Shown one piece after another: positions 26,399 through 36,758 of a stretch of DNA of 64,000 bases. Both the position numbers and the translations under genes were made by a program. How positions within the stretch are numbered: position 1 is the first letter of the stretch; the number at the start of each line of letters is the position of its first letter. Source of the DNA: Alsobacter sp045348435 (GTDB lineage Bacteria > Pseudomonadota > Alphaproteobacteria > Rhizobiales > Beijerinckiaceae); the NCBI RefSeq assembly GCF_045348435.1, contig NZ_CP157484.1, positions 4,898,001 to 4,962,000 on the forward strand. Reading direction: 5' to 3'. The notes beneath the pieces were generated by a model, which was given only the letters and a program-made list of their open reading frames with translations, had not been told where the DNA came from and ran no database searches.

Positions 26399-26429
26399 GG
26401 TCGTCCGCAACCCAGCACAGGACGCGCGC

Positions 26430-27032
26430 ATGGCTCCCGTCAATCCCATCAGCCGCATCGTCGAGCCGGTCGCCCGCGTCGTGGCCATCGTGTTCGGCTA
26501 CACGATCCTGGCCTATTCGGTGGCGCTCTCGATCGAGATCGTGGGCCGCAAGCTCTTCAACACCTCGTTCAAGGGCATCGACGAGGTCGGCGGCTTCGTG
26601 CTGGCGGTCTCGGCGGCGGTGGGCGCCTCCTACACGATGGCGATGCGCGGCCATACGCGTGTCGACGTGTTCCTGGTGCGCATGTCGAAGCCGACGCAGC
26701 GGCTGTTGAACACGGTCGCGATGGTCTCCATGGCCGTCTTCGCGCTGTTCGCGGCGGTCCGCGGCGTGGCCGTGCTGCAGGAGACGATGGAGTTCGGGTC
26801 CGTCTCTCCGAATCTCCAGCAGCCGCTATGGATTCCGCAGCTCGGCTGGGTGATCGGCCTGGCCCTGTTTGGCGCGATCGCCGCCGCCTATGCGCTGCAC
26901 GCCGTCTGGCTGCTGGCGACAGGACGGCCGGAGTTGAACGCCTTCTACGGCCCGCTGACCGTGGACGACGAACTGGAAGGCGAACTCGCCTCCCTGGAAG
27001 CCCGGCAGACGGAGGGCGCCCGCCATGGCTGA
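26430..27032 (+). CDS. TRAP transporter small permease (DctQ type)
   Basis: A 200-residue four-helix membrane subunit. The hallmark is FNTSFKGIDEVGGFVLAVSAAVGASYTM (about 46-73) with HTRVDVF on the following loop. The C-terminal tail is acidic and cytosolic (VDDELEGELASLEARQ). It overlaps the large permease gene by 8 bases and lies 31 bases after the receptor. Confidence 0.9.
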   Translation: MAPVNPISRIVEPVARVVAIVFGYTILAYSVALSIEIVGRKLFNTSFKGIDEVGGFVLAVSAAVGASYTMAMRGHTRVDVFLVRMSKPTQRLLNTVAMVSMAVFALFAAVRGVAVLQETMEFGSVSPNLQQPLWIPQLGWVIGLALFGAIAAAYALHAVWLLATGRPELNAFYGPLTVDDELEGELASLEARQTEGARHG

Positions 27033-28329
27033 TCTCTGGGCCGCCGGGGTCGGCTTTCTGCTGCTGATCGTCCTGATGGGACTGGGGCTGCACGTCGCCT
27101 TCGTGATGTTCGCGCTCAGCGTCGCGGGTGCGGCGCTCTATCTCGGCTCGCCGATCGTCATGGAGTACGGGACCCAGAACTGGAGCTCGACGAACAATTT
27201 CGTGCTGGTCGCCGTGCCGCTCTTCGTGCTGCTGGGCGAGTTGCTGGTGCGCGGCGGCTTCACCGACCGCATGTATCGCTCGCTGTCCGATTGGCTGGCG
27301 CCGCTTCCCGGTGGGCTGCTGCACAGCAATATCGGCGTGTCGGCGCTCTTCGCCGCCGTGTCAGGCTCTTCGGTCGCGACCGCCGCCACCATCGGCACCG
27401 TCGCGCTCCCGGCCTTCGACAAGCGCGGCTACGACCAGCGCATGGTGCTGGGCTCGATCGCCGCCGGCGCCACGCTGGGCATCCTGATCCCGCCGTCGAT
27501 CAACATGATCATCTATGGGGCGATGACGAACACGTCGGTCGGCCGCCTCTACGCGGCCGGCGTCCTGCCGGGCCTCCTGCTCACGGCGCTGTTCATGGGC
27601 GTCATCGTGGTCGCGTGCCGGATCAAGCCCGCTCTGGCCGGACCGCCCGAGCCGTCCGCGCCGCTGGCCGACAAGTTGCGCCGCCTTGTGGATCTGGCGC
27701 CGCCCCTCGTGGTGTTCGGCTTCGTCATGGGCTCGATCTACGCCGGCTGGGCGACGCCCACCGAATCGGCGGCGCTCGGCATCGTCGTGTCGCTGGCGCT
27801 GTGCGCTGGCTATGGGCGGCTGAACATCCGCATGCTGCACGAGAGCTTTCTGTCGACGCTCTCGATCACGGCCATGATCATGCTGATCGCCGCAGCAGCG
27901 TTCTACCTGAATTTCGTCATCGGCATCATGGGCGTGCCGACGCTGCTCACCGCCTTCGTCGGCGGCCTGCACGCCTCGCCCGGGCAGATGATCCTGATCC
28001 TGCTGGTGTTCTACCTCATCCTGGGCTGCTTCCTGGACGCCCTGGCCATGGTGGTGGGCACCATCCCGATCGTGTTCCCGCTGATCGTGGCGCTAAAGAT
28101 CGACCCGGTGTGGTTCGGCATCTTTCTCGTCATCATGGCCGAGCTGGCGCTGATCACGCCGCCGGTCGGCATGAACCTCTATGTGGTGCAGGGTATCCGC
28201 AAGTCAGGCTCGATCACCGACGTCATCGTCGGCGTGCTGCCGTTCCTGTTCATGATGCTGCTGCTGGTGCTGCTGATCTGGCTGTGGCCTGGCATCGCCA
28301 TGTGGCTGCCGACACGGGCCATGGGTTAG
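27025..28329 (+). CDS. TRAP transporter large permease (DctM type)
   Basis: A 434-residue multi-helix sodium-dependent transporter subunit. Family motifs include the N-terminal MGLGLHVAFVMFALSVAGA, VPLFVLLGELLVRGG, SGSSVATAATIGTVALPAF (about 109-127), GATLGILIPPSINMIIYG (149-166) and the C-terminal LALITPPVGMNLYVVQGI. With DctQ and DctP it forms a complete importer for an organic acid or related solute. It is followed 2 bases later by the racemase-like gene. Confidence 0.92.
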   Translation: MADLWAAGVGFLLLIVLMGLGLHVAFVMFALSVAGAALYLGSPIVMEYGTQNWSSTNNFVLVAVPLFVLLGELLVRGGFTDRMYRSLSDWLAPLPGGLLHSNIGVSALFAAVSGSSVATAATIGTVALPAFDKRGYDQRMVLGSIAAGATLGILIPPSINMIIYGAMTNTSVGRLYAAGVLPGLLLTALFMGVIVVACRIKPALAGPPEPSAPLADKLRRLVDLAPPLVVFGFVMGSIYAGWATPTESAALGIVVSLALCAGYGRLNIRMLHESFLSTLSITAMIMLIAAAAFYLNFVIGIMGVPTLLTAFVGGLHASPGQMILILLVFYLILGCFLDALAMVVGTIPIVFPLIVALKIDPVWFGIFLVIMAELALITPPVGMNLYVVQGIRKSGSITDVIVGVLPFLFMMLLLVLLIWLWPGIAMWLPTRAMG

Positions 28330-28331
28330 GC

Positions 28332-29057
28332 ATGCTGCGGCTGCTGCTGGTCAACGGCAACATGACGCAGGCGGTGACGGACGCCGTCTGCGCCGAGGCC
28401 CGGCGGGTGTGCGGCGCCGCCACGGTCGTCGAGGGCGCGACGGCGCGCTTCGGCGCGCAGATCGTCACCACGCACGCCGGCGCCGTCGTGGCGGCCCACG
28501 CCGTGCTCGACCTCCTGGCCGAGCGCTCCGGCGGCTACGACGCCGCCATCCTGGCGATCTCGTTCGACTGCGGGCTCGCTGCGGCGCGCGAGCTCTTCCG
28601 GACGCCGGTGATCGGCATGACGCAGGCCGCCATGCTGGCCGCCTGCGACCTCGCGCCGACCTTCCGGATGATCGTTTTCGGCGCGACGGCGCTGCCGCTC
28701 TACGAAGACCTTGTGCGGCTCTACGGCATGCACGACCGGGTGTCGCGGATCCACTGCATCGATGTCGCGCCGACGGCCTATCTGGACGGGCAGGGGCGCG
28801 ATGACGCGATCCTGGCCGAGCTGGCCGGCATGCCGCAGGCGCCCGGCGCTCCGGTGGTGATCTGCGGCGCGGCGCTCGCCGGGACCGCCGCCCGGCTCCA
28901 GCCGCTGACGCCATTGCGCCTCCTCGATGGGATCGCCTGCGGGGTGGCGTCAGCCGAAAGGCGAGCAGCCGAAGGCTCCGCGCCGGGGGAGCATGCGCCG
29001 ATCCCGGTCAGGGGGCTCTCGCCCGCTCTGACGGCCGCGTTCGAGAGGCGATCATGA
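28332..29057 (+). CDS. Asp/Glu/hydantoin racemase-family protein with displaced cysteines
   Basis: A 241-residue member of the aspartate/glutamate/hydantoin racemase superfamily. N-terminal LLLVNGNMTQAVTDAV corresponds to the NPNTS substrate loop of hydantoin racemases. At the first catalytic site the chain reads AISFDCGLAAARELF (about 77-91), with Cys displaced by several positions relative to the canonical CFGDPG, and the second site reads VVICGAALAG (about 178-187). Both thiols are therefore shifted from the expected places. It overlaps the amidohydrolase start (ATGA). A role in isomerising or decarboxylating the TRAP solute is plausible. Confidence 0.75.
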   Translation: MLRLLLVNGNMTQAVTDAVCAEARRVCGAATVVEGATARFGAQIVTTHAGAVVAAHAVLDLLAERSGGYDAAILAISFDCGLAAARELFRTPVIGMTQAAMLAACDLAPTFRMIVFGATALPLYEDLVRLYGMHDRVSRIHCIDVAPTAYLDGQGRDDAILAELAGMPQAPGAPVVICGAALAGTAARLQPLTPLRLLDGIACGVASAERRAAEGSAPGEHAPIPVRGLSPALTAAFERRS

Positions 29058-30574
29058 TTCCGGGCGATGGCGCTCCGAGCCAGGTCGAGCTGATCCGCAG
29101 CGCGGAGGTGTTCAGCCTGGAGTCCGGCGTCGTGACCTCCGCTGCGGCGGACCTCCTCATCCTGGACGGCCGCATCGCGGCGATGGGCCCCGACCTGCCC
29201 GCTCCGCCCGGCGCGACGGTGACGGACGCGCGCGGCATGCTGGCGATGCCGGGGTTGATCAACGCCCACTTCCATTCGCCCGGCAACCTGATGCGCGGCG
29301 CCGTGCCGGGGCTGCCGCTTGAAGTGTTCATGCTCTACGAGGTGCCGCCCTTGGCCGCGGCGGCCGACCAGAAGCGCCTCGCCTATCTGCGCACCCTGCT
29401 GGGCGCCATCGAGATGGTGAAGACGGGCGTCACCGCCGTCATGGACGACGCCTTCCACGTGCCCATCGCGACGCCGGAGGGAGTCGACGCGATCTGCGAA
29501 GCCTATCGCGACATTGGAATGCGGGCCCGCGTCGCCATCGACCAGCCGAATGTCGTCGAATACGCCAAATACCCGTTCCTGGCCGATCTCCTGCCCGACG
29601 CCATCAAGCGGCGCATGGACGCCGCGCCGCGCCAGAGCGACGAGGAGCTGCTGGAGCTCTACGCCCACCTGATCGGAACCTGGGACGGCGCCGCCGACGG
29701 CCGCATCGGAGCGGCGCTGTCCTGCTCGGCGCCGCAGCGGGTCACCCGGCCCTATCTGCACGCGCTGGCCAGTCTCTCGGAGCGGCGGAAGCTGCCCTTC
29801 AACATGCACATCCTGGAGACCAAGCTGCAGCGCGTGCTGGGCGAGGACAAGTATGGCCGATCGCTGGTCCGCTACGCCGCCGACGAGGGCGCGCTGGGCC
29901 GCCACGGCGTGGTGATCCACGGCATCTGGATCGACGACGCCGACATGCGGCTCATCGCCGACTCGGGAGCGACCATCGCGCATAATCCAGTGTGCAATCT
30001 GCGGCTCGGCAGCGGAATCGCGCCGTTCCGGGCGTGGCGGGACGCGGGCTGCGCCGTCTGCATCGGCACCGACGAAATCATCGCCGACGACCGCGCCAAC
30101 CTGTGGGACGCCATCAAGGCCGTCGGGATGGTGCATACGCTTAGCGACCCGGATTGGCGCACGTGGCCGACGGCCGCCGAGGCGCTCGACGTGACGCTCT
30201 CGGGCGGCGCCCGGGCTCTGGGCTGGAGCGACATTGGGGCGCTGCGGGTCGGGGCCAAAGCCGACGTCGTGCTGGTCGACCTGCGCACGACCGCCTTCAC
30301 CCCGCTCAACGACCTGGGGCGCCAGCTCGTCTACGCCGAGAGCGGCTCCTCCGTGCGCGACGTCATGGTGGACGGACGCTGGATCGTCCGGGACGGGCGC
30401 ATCGCCACCGTTGACGAGGCCGCGATCCTGGCGGAGATCCGTGACGCGTCGCGGGCCTTTTCCGGGCAACGCGCGGCGGCGGATGCGGCGGCGCGCGAGC
30501 TCGAGCCCTATTACCGGGAGATGGTGCTGAAGGCCCACGCCCGGGACGTGGGCCTGCGCCGCCGGCTCGACTGA
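29054..30574 (+). CDS. ATZ/TRZ-type metal-dependent amidohydrolase
   Basis: A 506-residue TIM-barrel amidohydrolase of the cytosine/guanine deaminase-like ATZ/TRZ group. Metal motifs: PGLINAHFHSPGN (His72, His74), FNMHILETKLQ (third-strand His near 250), VVIHGIWIDD (His near 284), and IGTDEIIADDRANLW (catalytic Asp near 339). The family normally has a GTDG-type motif, so Glu after Asp is a small departure. N- and C-terminal beta-sandwich segments (VFSLESGVV and KADVVLVDLRTTAF) are present. Family substrates are aminated or chlorinated N-heterocycles. It is the last gene of the TRAP operon, abutting a convergent gene. Confidence 0.85.
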   Translation: MIPGDGAPSQVELIRSAEVFSLESGVVTSAAADLLILDGRIAAMGPDLPAPPGATVTDARGMLAMPGLINAHFHSPGNLMRGAVPGLPLEVFMLYEVPPLAAAADQKRLAYLRTLLGAIEMVKTGVTAVMDDAFHVPIATPEGVDAICEAYRDIGMRARVAIDQPNVVEYAKYPFLADLLPDAIKRRMDAAPRQSDEELLELYAHLIGTWDGAADGRIGAALSCSAPQRVTRPYLHALASLSERRKLPFNMHILETKLQRVLGEDKYGRSLVRYAADEGALGRHGVVIHGIWIDDADMRLIADSGATIAHNPVCNLRLGSGIAPFRAWRDAGCAVCIGTDEIIADDRANLWDAIKAVGMVHTLSDPDWRTWPTAAEALDVTLSGGARALGWSDIGALRVGAKADVVLVDLRTTAFTPLNDLGRQLVYAESGSSVRDVMVDGRWIVRDGRIATVDEAAILAEIRDASRAFSGQRAAADAAARELEPYYREMVLKAHARDVGLRRRLD

Positions 30575-30580
30575 AGCCCC

Positions 30581-31297
30581 TCACCCCTTGCCAAAGAGCC
30601 ATCCCTTCGGCGCGAGCGCCGCGCGGTCCACACCGCATGCGTCCAGCGCGCCGGCCAGGCTGAGCGCGACGGAATCAAGCATCGGGACCCCGTGCCTCGC
30701 CTCCCAGGCGGGGACCTGGTCCGCGCCCGCCAGGTTCGTGCACAGCACCACGATGGCGTCCGGCCGCTCGGCGGCGACGTCCGCCACCATGGCGTCCAGC
30801 GCCTCGCGGCTCACCAGCCCGAAGCTGAAATTGTCGCGGATGCCGAGATGGCGCTCCGACACGACGCGGAACCCCTCCGTCCCGAGCGTCGCCGCGATGC
30901 GGGCCTGGACGTCGTCGGTGTAGGGCGTGACGAGCGCGATCCGGCTCATGCCGTGGCGGCGCAGCGTATCCGCCATGGTGAGCACGCAGGTGGTGGCGCG
31001 CACGCCCGTGCGCCGCTCGATGGCGTCGATGAGCCGCCGGTCCGTGTCGAGCCCGAGCCAGCTCGCGCTCGTGCCGTTCCAGGTGATGCAGTCGACCTTG
31101 GCGTGCGACAGCAACTCGGCGGCCGCCAGCATGGGCTCGGGGTCGAACTGCCCCAGCGCCGCGCTGTCGAGCGCAATTTCGGTGACGCGGAAGCGGGCGA
31201 AATGCAGGCTCACGCCTGGCAATCCCCGCAGAAGCTCCGCGCTGACGGGCTCCAGCACGGTGTTGGACGACGGGGTGAGCATGCCGAGGCGTTGCAT
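30581..31297 (-). CDS. AMDase/maleate-isomerase-like protein (second copy type)
   Basis: A 238-residue relative of the protein at 18595-19335. Substrate loop LGMLTPSSNTVLE (4-16). The first catalytic position is TWNGTSASWLG (72-82) with Asn-Gly instead of Cys; the second Cys is kept in VLCTNLAG (Cys186). NFSF and LVTPYTDDVQARI are shared with the other copy. The start ATG 31297 shares one base with the amidase stop (TGATG). Its linkage to an amidase and a divergent Pot-type importer parallels the first island. Reaction could be decarboxylation or isomerisation of a small diacid; unproven. Confidence 0.8.
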   Translation of the reverse strand: MQRLGMLTPSSNTVLEPVSAELLRGLPGVSLHFARFRVTEIALDSAALGQFDPEPMLAAAELLSHAKVDCITWNGTSASWLGLDTDRRLIDAIERRTGVRATTCVLTMADTLRRHGMSRIALVTPYTDDVQARIAATLGTEGFRVVSERHLGIRDNFSFGLVSREALDAMVADVAAERPDAIVVLCTNLAGADQVPAWEARHGVPMLDSVALSLAGALDACGVDRAALAPKGWLFGKG

Positions 31298-32667
31298 CAG
31301 GCGATCTCCGGAGAAGGCGGGCGATAGGTGAAGCCGGCGGCCTCGAGGCGACGTCCCAGCGCGGCGAGAGTGCGTTCCGCGCCGGGGCGGCCGATGAGCT
31401 GCACGCCGAAGGGCGTTTCGCCGTCGCCGCGCGGCGCCGGCACGGTCAACACGGGATAGCCGACGAGGGAGACCAGGAACGTCACCGCCAGATAGTCGAC
31501 GATGCTGTCCAGCGCCTGCCCGTCGATCTCGAGCACGTCCGCCTGCGTGTTGGGCCACGGCATGACCGAGGCGGCCGGCGCCACGAGCACGTCCGTCGCC
31601 TCGAAGAACGCGGCGAAGCGTCTGGACACCGCCGAGCGCGCCGCCTCGGCGGCCAGATAGTCCTGCGCGGTCAGCCCGTCGCCGGCCGCGATGTTCCACG
31701 CCGCCGTGGGGCTGAGACCTTCGCCGAAGCGGTCGCGCAGGCCGCCATAGGCGTGCCGGACATGCGCCGCCCGGAGAGTCTTGAAGGACGCGATTGCGCC
31801 TTGGCAGTCCGGCGCCCCCAGGCGCACGGGCCGTTCCAGCGCCTGCTGCATGGCGCCGAGGGCCCGGTCGAACCGGGCGCGCACTGTCCGGGACACCGGC
31901 GCGACGCCGAAATTCACCGTCGCGCTCACCCGGGGCGATCCGCTTTCGGGCTCGTCGGGGATCCTGAGCGACGTCGGATCGCGGCGGTCGGGACCCGCCA
32001 CGGCGGCCAGCATCAGCATGCAGTCGTCGACGCTGCGCGCCATGACGCCGTGGGTGGCCAGCGTATCCCAGGCCAGTCCGCGGGCGGGCGACGGAATGCG
32101 CCCAGGCGTGGGGCGGATCGACACGACGCCGCAGAAGCCGGCCGGCGTGCGCAACGAGCCGCCGAAATCCGTGCCATGCGCCAGCGGCGCCATGCCGGCC
32201 GCGACGGCCACGGCGGAGCCGCCCGAGGAGCCGCCGGAGGTGAGCGCGGGGTCGTAGGGGTTCCGCGTCGGGCCGCACAGCGCATTCTGACACAGCGCTC
32301 CGAAGCCGAACTCCGGCGTGTTCGACTTCCCCAGGATCACGGCGCCCGCCGCCCGCAAACGGGCGACCACCAGATCGTCCTCCGCCGGAACATGGTCTGC
32401 GAACAGCGCCGACCCGTAGGTCGTGCGCAAGCCCCGCGTATCGGTCAGGTCCTTGATGACGACCGGAACCCCATGCAGCGGCCCGCGCTCCTCGGCCGGC
32501 AGGGCGTCGAGCGCGTCCGCCGCGCGGTTCGCCGCGCCGGCGTCGACCGTGATCATCGCGTTCAGCGTCGCATCGAGCCGCGCGATCGCCTCCAGGTGAG
32601 CGGCAGCGACCTCGCGGGCCGTCACATGGCCCGCCCGCAAGGCGCCGGCCAGCGCCGTGGCGCTCAT
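31297..32667 (-). CDS. Amidase signature family hydrolase
   Basis: A 456-residue amidase with the complete Ser-cisSer-Lys triad: VPVVIKDLTDTRG (Lys72), LTSGGSSGGSAVAVAAG (Ser147) and GTDFGGSLRTPAGFCG (Ser171, nucleophile). The spacing of 24 residues between the two serines matches characterised members. The start is ATG 32667 (MSATALAGALRAG) with GGCAGGA upstream; an in-frame GTG at 32697 is a weaker alternative. It is divergent from a Pot-type importer and co-translated with the AMDase-like protein. It probably hydrolyses an amide made or imported by that system. Confidence 0.9.
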   Translation of the reverse strand: MSATALAGALRAGHVTAREVAAAHLEAIARLDATLNAMITVDAGAANRAADALDALPAEERGPLHGVPVVIKDLTDTRGLRTTYGSALFADHVPAEDDLVVARLRAAGAVILGKSNTPEFGFGALCQNALCGPTRNPYDPALTSGGSSGGSAVAVAAGMAPLAHGTDFGGSLRTPAGFCGVVSIRPTPGRIPSPARGLAWDTLATHGVMARSVDDCMLMLAAVAGPDRRDPTSLRIPDEPESGSPRVSATVNFGVAPVSRTVRARFDRALGAMQQALERPVRLGAPDCQGAIASFKTLRAAHVRHAYGGLRDRFGEGLSPTAAWNIAAGDGLTAQDYLAAEAARSAVSRRFAAFFEATDVLVAPAASVMPWPNTQADVLEIDGQALDSIVDYLAVTFLVSLVGYPVLTVPAPRGDGETPFGVQLIGRPGAERTLAALGRRLEAAGFTYRPPSPEIA

Positions 32668-32803
32668 GCGCGTCAATCCTGCCCTGTCATCGCTCACTGT
32701 GCACGAGCCGCCCGGCCAGGCGCCTTTGGAACAGGCGCCGGGTCCGCTCCGGCGCGTGGGAGCACGATCAAAGCCTCTGTGGTCACCGGCTGCTCCGCCA
32801 ACG

Positions 32804-32838
32804 GCATGCAATTTGCTCAGCTTCTGCAAATCGGATGC
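32804..32838. promoter_or_regulatory. Imperfect inverted repeat upstream of the second Pot-type operon
   Basis: Arms GCATGCAATTTGC (32804-32816) and GCAAATCGGATGC (32826-32838) match at 10 of 13 positions around a 9-base spacer, ending 13 bases before the ATPase start at 32852. It may be an operator or a leader hairpin that limits translation. The 184-base divergent gap also holds CTGTGCACG near 32697, resembling half of the ATTGTGCACAAT site. Confidence 0.35.
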
Positions 32839-32851
32839 CGAGATCGCCGTC

Positions 32852-33943
<1,092 letters not shown>

Positions 33944-33970
33944 TCCCGATTACGACCAGAGGACCTGACG

Positions 33971-35014
33971 ATGTTCACCAGACGACACGTGCTGCAGACC
34001 GCGCTGACGCTGGGCGCCATGAAGGCGTTCCCAGGCCTCAGCTACGCCCAGGCCCGCCCGCTGGTCTTCGCGACCTTCACGGGCAGCTGGGAGGAGGCCC
34101 ACAAGGCCGTGCTCGTCCCCGCCTTCCGCAAGGCCAATGGCGACGCCGCGATCGTCCTCGACCCCATGCTGTCGGTCGATCAGATCGCCAAGGTCAACGC
34201 CGCCCGCAGCAACCCGCCAATCGACGTGATGCTGCATGATCCGGGGCCGGCGCTCGTCGCCATCGGGCAGGATCTCGTGGAGCCCTATCCGGTCGAAAAG
34301 AGCGCCTTCTACAAGGACCTGATCGGCGAGGCGCAGGAGGCCGCGGGCCCGGCGCCGTTCTTCCAGGTCGTCGGCCTCACCTACAACCCGGAGACCGTGA
34401 AGACGCCCCCCACGAGCTGGGCCGATCTCTGGCGTCCGGAGTTCAAGAGCCGGGTCGGGATCACCAACCTGAACTCGACGCTCGGCACCGGGTGGCTGGT
34501 CGAGATCGCCAAGATGAACGGCGGTTCGGAGACCAACATCGATCCGGGCTTCGCCGCGCTGGAGAAGCTCAAGCCCAACCTCGCCGCCGTGGCCGCCAAT
34601 CCGGGCGCGCTGGCGACCCTGTTCCAGCAGGGCCAGGTCGACATTTCGCCCGGCAACTTCAACGCCATCCAGATCCTGAAGGCGCGCGGCGTGCCGGTCG
34701 AGTTCGTGGCTCCCAAGGAGGGCGCCATCGCGTTCAAGACGACGATCCACATCGTCAAGAACTCGCCCAACAAGGAGCTCGCCTTCAAGCTCATCGAGGC
34801 GGCCTTGTCGCCCGACGTGCAAGCGACCCTGATGGCCCCGCCCTACCTGATCGTGCCCACCAACACGAAGGTGAAGATGGAGGGCGAGATCGCCAAGGTG
34901 CTGGCCAAAGACATGGCCGAGCTGAAAAAGAAGTTCGTGTTCCAGGACTGGGCCGCCATCAACAAGCAGCGTTCCGCCTGGATCGAGCGCTTCAACCGCG
35001 ACATCAAGATCTGA
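33971..35014 (+). CDS. Pot-type ABC transporter substrate-binding protein (second system)
   Basis: A 347-residue family-1 receptor with a Tat-like leader (MFTRRHVLQTALTLGAMKAF, Arg4-Arg5; cleavage near SYAQA). The mature chain starts RPLVFATFTGSWEEAHKAVLVPAFRKANG and has VMLHDPGPALVAIGQDLVEP and NSPNKELAFKLIEAALSPDVQA. A strong hairpin follows immediately, which would favour excess receptor over permease. Ligand unknown. The neighbouring amidases, racemase-like and HIU-hydrolase-like genes point to a ureide or amide. Confidence 0.88.
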   Translation: MFTRRHVLQTALTLGAMKAFPGLSYAQARPLVFATFTGSWEEAHKAVLVPAFRKANGDAAIVLDPMLSVDQIAKVNAARSNPPIDVMLHDPGPALVAIGQDLVEPYPVEKSAFYKDLIGEAQEAAGPAPFFQVVGLTYNPETVKTPPTSWADLWRPEFKSRVGITNLNSTLGTGWLVEIAKMNGGSETNIDPGFAALEKLKPNLAAVAANPGALATLFQQGQVDISPGNFNAIQILKARGVPVEFVAPKEGAIAFKTTIHIVKNSPNKELAFKLIEAALSPDVQATLMAPPYLIVPTNTKVKMEGEIAKVLAKDMAELKKKFVFQDWAAINKQRSAWIERFNRDIKI

Positions 35015-35020
35015 CCACGG

Positions 35021-35040
35021 GGGGCCGCTGCGGCGGCCCC
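35021..35040 (+). terminator. Intercistronic hairpin after the receptor gene
   Basis: GGGGCCGC-TGCG-GCGGCCCC is a perfect 8-base stem with a 4-base loop, 6 bases after the receptor stop and 28 bases before the permease start. There is no T-run. Hairpins at this place in ABC operons usually stabilise receptor mRNA or cause partial termination. Confidence 0.65.
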
Positions 35041-35068
35041 GCCGTCCCTCGCCACGAAGGCGTCTCTC

Positions 35069-35935
35069 ATGCAGCCCCCGCGCAAGCCCATCGACATCGC
35101 GGCCTATGATCTTCGGCTGGCCTTGCCGCTCGGCGCGTTCTTCGTGGTCTTCTTCCTGACGCCGCTGCTGGTGCTCCTGACGCTCAGCCTGCAATCGGAT
35201 CCCAAGGGAACGGCTTACGGCCTGCACCAATACGCCGCGTTCCTGGGCGATCGCTTCAGCCTGGGCGTTCTCGCCGCCACCTTATGGCTCGGCGTCAAGG
35301 TGACGCTGCTCTGCCTCGTTTTCGGCTTTCCCATCGCTTGGCTGCACGTGCGCACGCGCAGCAGCGCGGCGCGGGGCGTCATCATGCTCATCGTGCTGTT
35401 GCCGCTGCTCACCAGCGTGGTGGTGCGCACCTTCGCGTGGATCGTCATCCTCGGCCGGCAGGGCATCGTCAACGCCACGCTGCTGCAGCTCGGCGTCATC
35501 GATGCGCCGCTGCGCCTGCTCTACACGGATGTGGGCGTCGTCACCGCGTTGGCGCAGGTGCAGATGCCCCTCATGGTGCTGCCGCTGACGACGGCGCTGG
35601 CCCGCATCGACCCCAACCTGTCGGACGCCTCCGCGGCGCTCGGCGCCGGCGCGTGGCGCACGTTCTTTCGCGTGATCCTGCCGCTGTCGCTGCCCGGCGT
35701 CATCGCCGGCTGCATGCTGACCTATGCGGCGGCCATCACGGCCTTCATCACGCAGTCGTTGATCGGCGGCGGGCAGATGCTGTTCATGCCCATGTACATC
35801 TACCAGCAGGCCTCGACCCTGCAGAACTGGCCGTTCGCTTCGGCCATCTCGATCATCTTCCTGGTCGCGGTGCTGCTGGTCGTCACCCTCTTCACCAAGC
35901 TTGGCCGCCTGTCACGCGGCTGCGCCGACGCCTGA
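35069..35935 (+). CDS. Pot-type ABC transporter permease (PotB-like, second system)
   Basis: A 288-residue permease with an N-terminal helix LALPLGAFFVVFFLTPLLVLLTLSLQ. The EAA loop is LSDASAALGAGAWRTFFRVILPLSLPGVIAGC (about 185-216), followed by FITQSLIGGGQMLFMPMYIYQQA. The last helix contains SAISIIFLVAVLLVVTLF. It lies 7 bases before the partner permease. Confidence 0.9.
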   Translation: MQPPRKPIDIAAYDLRLALPLGAFFVVFFLTPLLVLLTLSLQSDPKGTAYGLHQYAAFLGDRFSLGVLAATLWLGVKVTLLCLVFGFPIAWLHVRTRSSAARGVIMLIVLLPLLTSVVVRTFAWIVILGRQGIVNATLLQLGVIDAPLRLLYTDVGVVTALAQVQMPLMVLPLTTALARIDPNLSDASAALGAGAWRTFFRVILPLSLPGVIAGCMLTYAAAITAFITQSLIGGGQMLFMPMYIYQQASTLQNWPFASAISIIFLVAVLLVVTLFTKLGRLSRGCADA

Positions 35936-35942
35936 GGCGCGC

Positions 35943-36758
35943 ATGGCCCAACGCCGCATCACCGCCGAGACGATGAGCTTCAACGTCGTCATGACCGCCA
36001 TGGCGATCATCGCCCTGATCGTGCTGGTCGCGCCGACGCTGGTCGTGCTGATCGTGTCGTTCACGAGCGGCTTTTCGCTGCGCTTTCCCCCGCAGGGCTA
36101 CTCGCTGCGCTGGTACGTGGCCCTGCTGGACGCCTGGCAGCTGCATTTCGCCGCCCGCAACAGCCTGATGGTGGCCACATGGGCCACCGGCCTTTCCGTT
36201 GTGCTGGGCGTCGCGGCGGCGCTCGGGATCGCGCGGTCGAAGACGCTGAGCGCCCGCCTGCTCGACAGCGTGTTCATGTCGCCGCTGGTCCTGCCCGCGC
36301 TCGCCTTTGGCCTGGCGGGGCTGATGTTCTTCAGCCTCATCGGCCTGCCAGTGTCGCCGCTGACGCTCGTCATCGGCCACACGGTCGTGTGCGTGCCGTT
36401 TGTGGTGCGCAACACCGTGGCGGCTCTGGCGCAGCTCGAGCCATCTCTGCTGGAATGCTCGGCCAGCCTCGGCGCCAGCCGCGCCTACACGTTCCGGCGC
36501 GTCACGCTGCCGCTGATCCGCCCCGGCATCCTGGCCGGAGGCTTCATCGCCTTCATGTCCTCGTTCGACAATGTGCCGGTGTCGCTCTTCCTGCGCGACG
36601 CCGCGACCGACATGCTGCCCATCCGCATGTGGCAGGATCTGGAGGGCAAGCTGGACGTCACCATCGCGGCGCTGTCGGGCGTGCTCATCGTCCTGACGGT
36701 GGCGATCATGATCGTGATGGAGCACGTGACCGGCCTGTCGCGCCGGCTGGCGTCCTGA
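35943..36758 (+). CDS. Pot-type ABC transporter permease (PotC-like, second system)
   Basis: A 271-residue permease. The start is ATG 35943 (MAQRRITAETMSFNVV). FTSGFSLRFPPQGYSLRWYVALLDAW is the PotC-type periplasmic segment; the EAA loop is LLECSASLGASRAYTFRRVTLPLIRPGILAGG (about 168-199). The end is directly followed by the convergent transthyretin-like gene with no space for a terminator. Confidence 0.9.
   Translation: MAQRRITAETMSFNVVMTAMAIIALIVLVAPTLVVLIVSFTSGFSLRFPPQGYSLRWYVALLDAWQLHFAARNSLMVATWATGLSVVLGVAAALGIARSKTLSARLLDSVFMSPLVLPALAFGLAGLMFFSLIGLPVSPLTLVIGHTVVCVPFVVRNTVAALAQLEPSLLECSASLGASRAYTFRRVTLPLIRPGILAGGFIAFMSSFDNVPVSLFLRDAATDMLPIRMWQDLEGKLDVTIAALSGVLIVLTVAIMIVMEHVTGLSRRLAS

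Noticed and set aside
25237..26488. Minus-strand open frames opposite the TRAP receptor
   Set aside because: The plus strand has a signal peptide, DctP motifs and a strong ribosome site; the antisense frames have no recognisable features.
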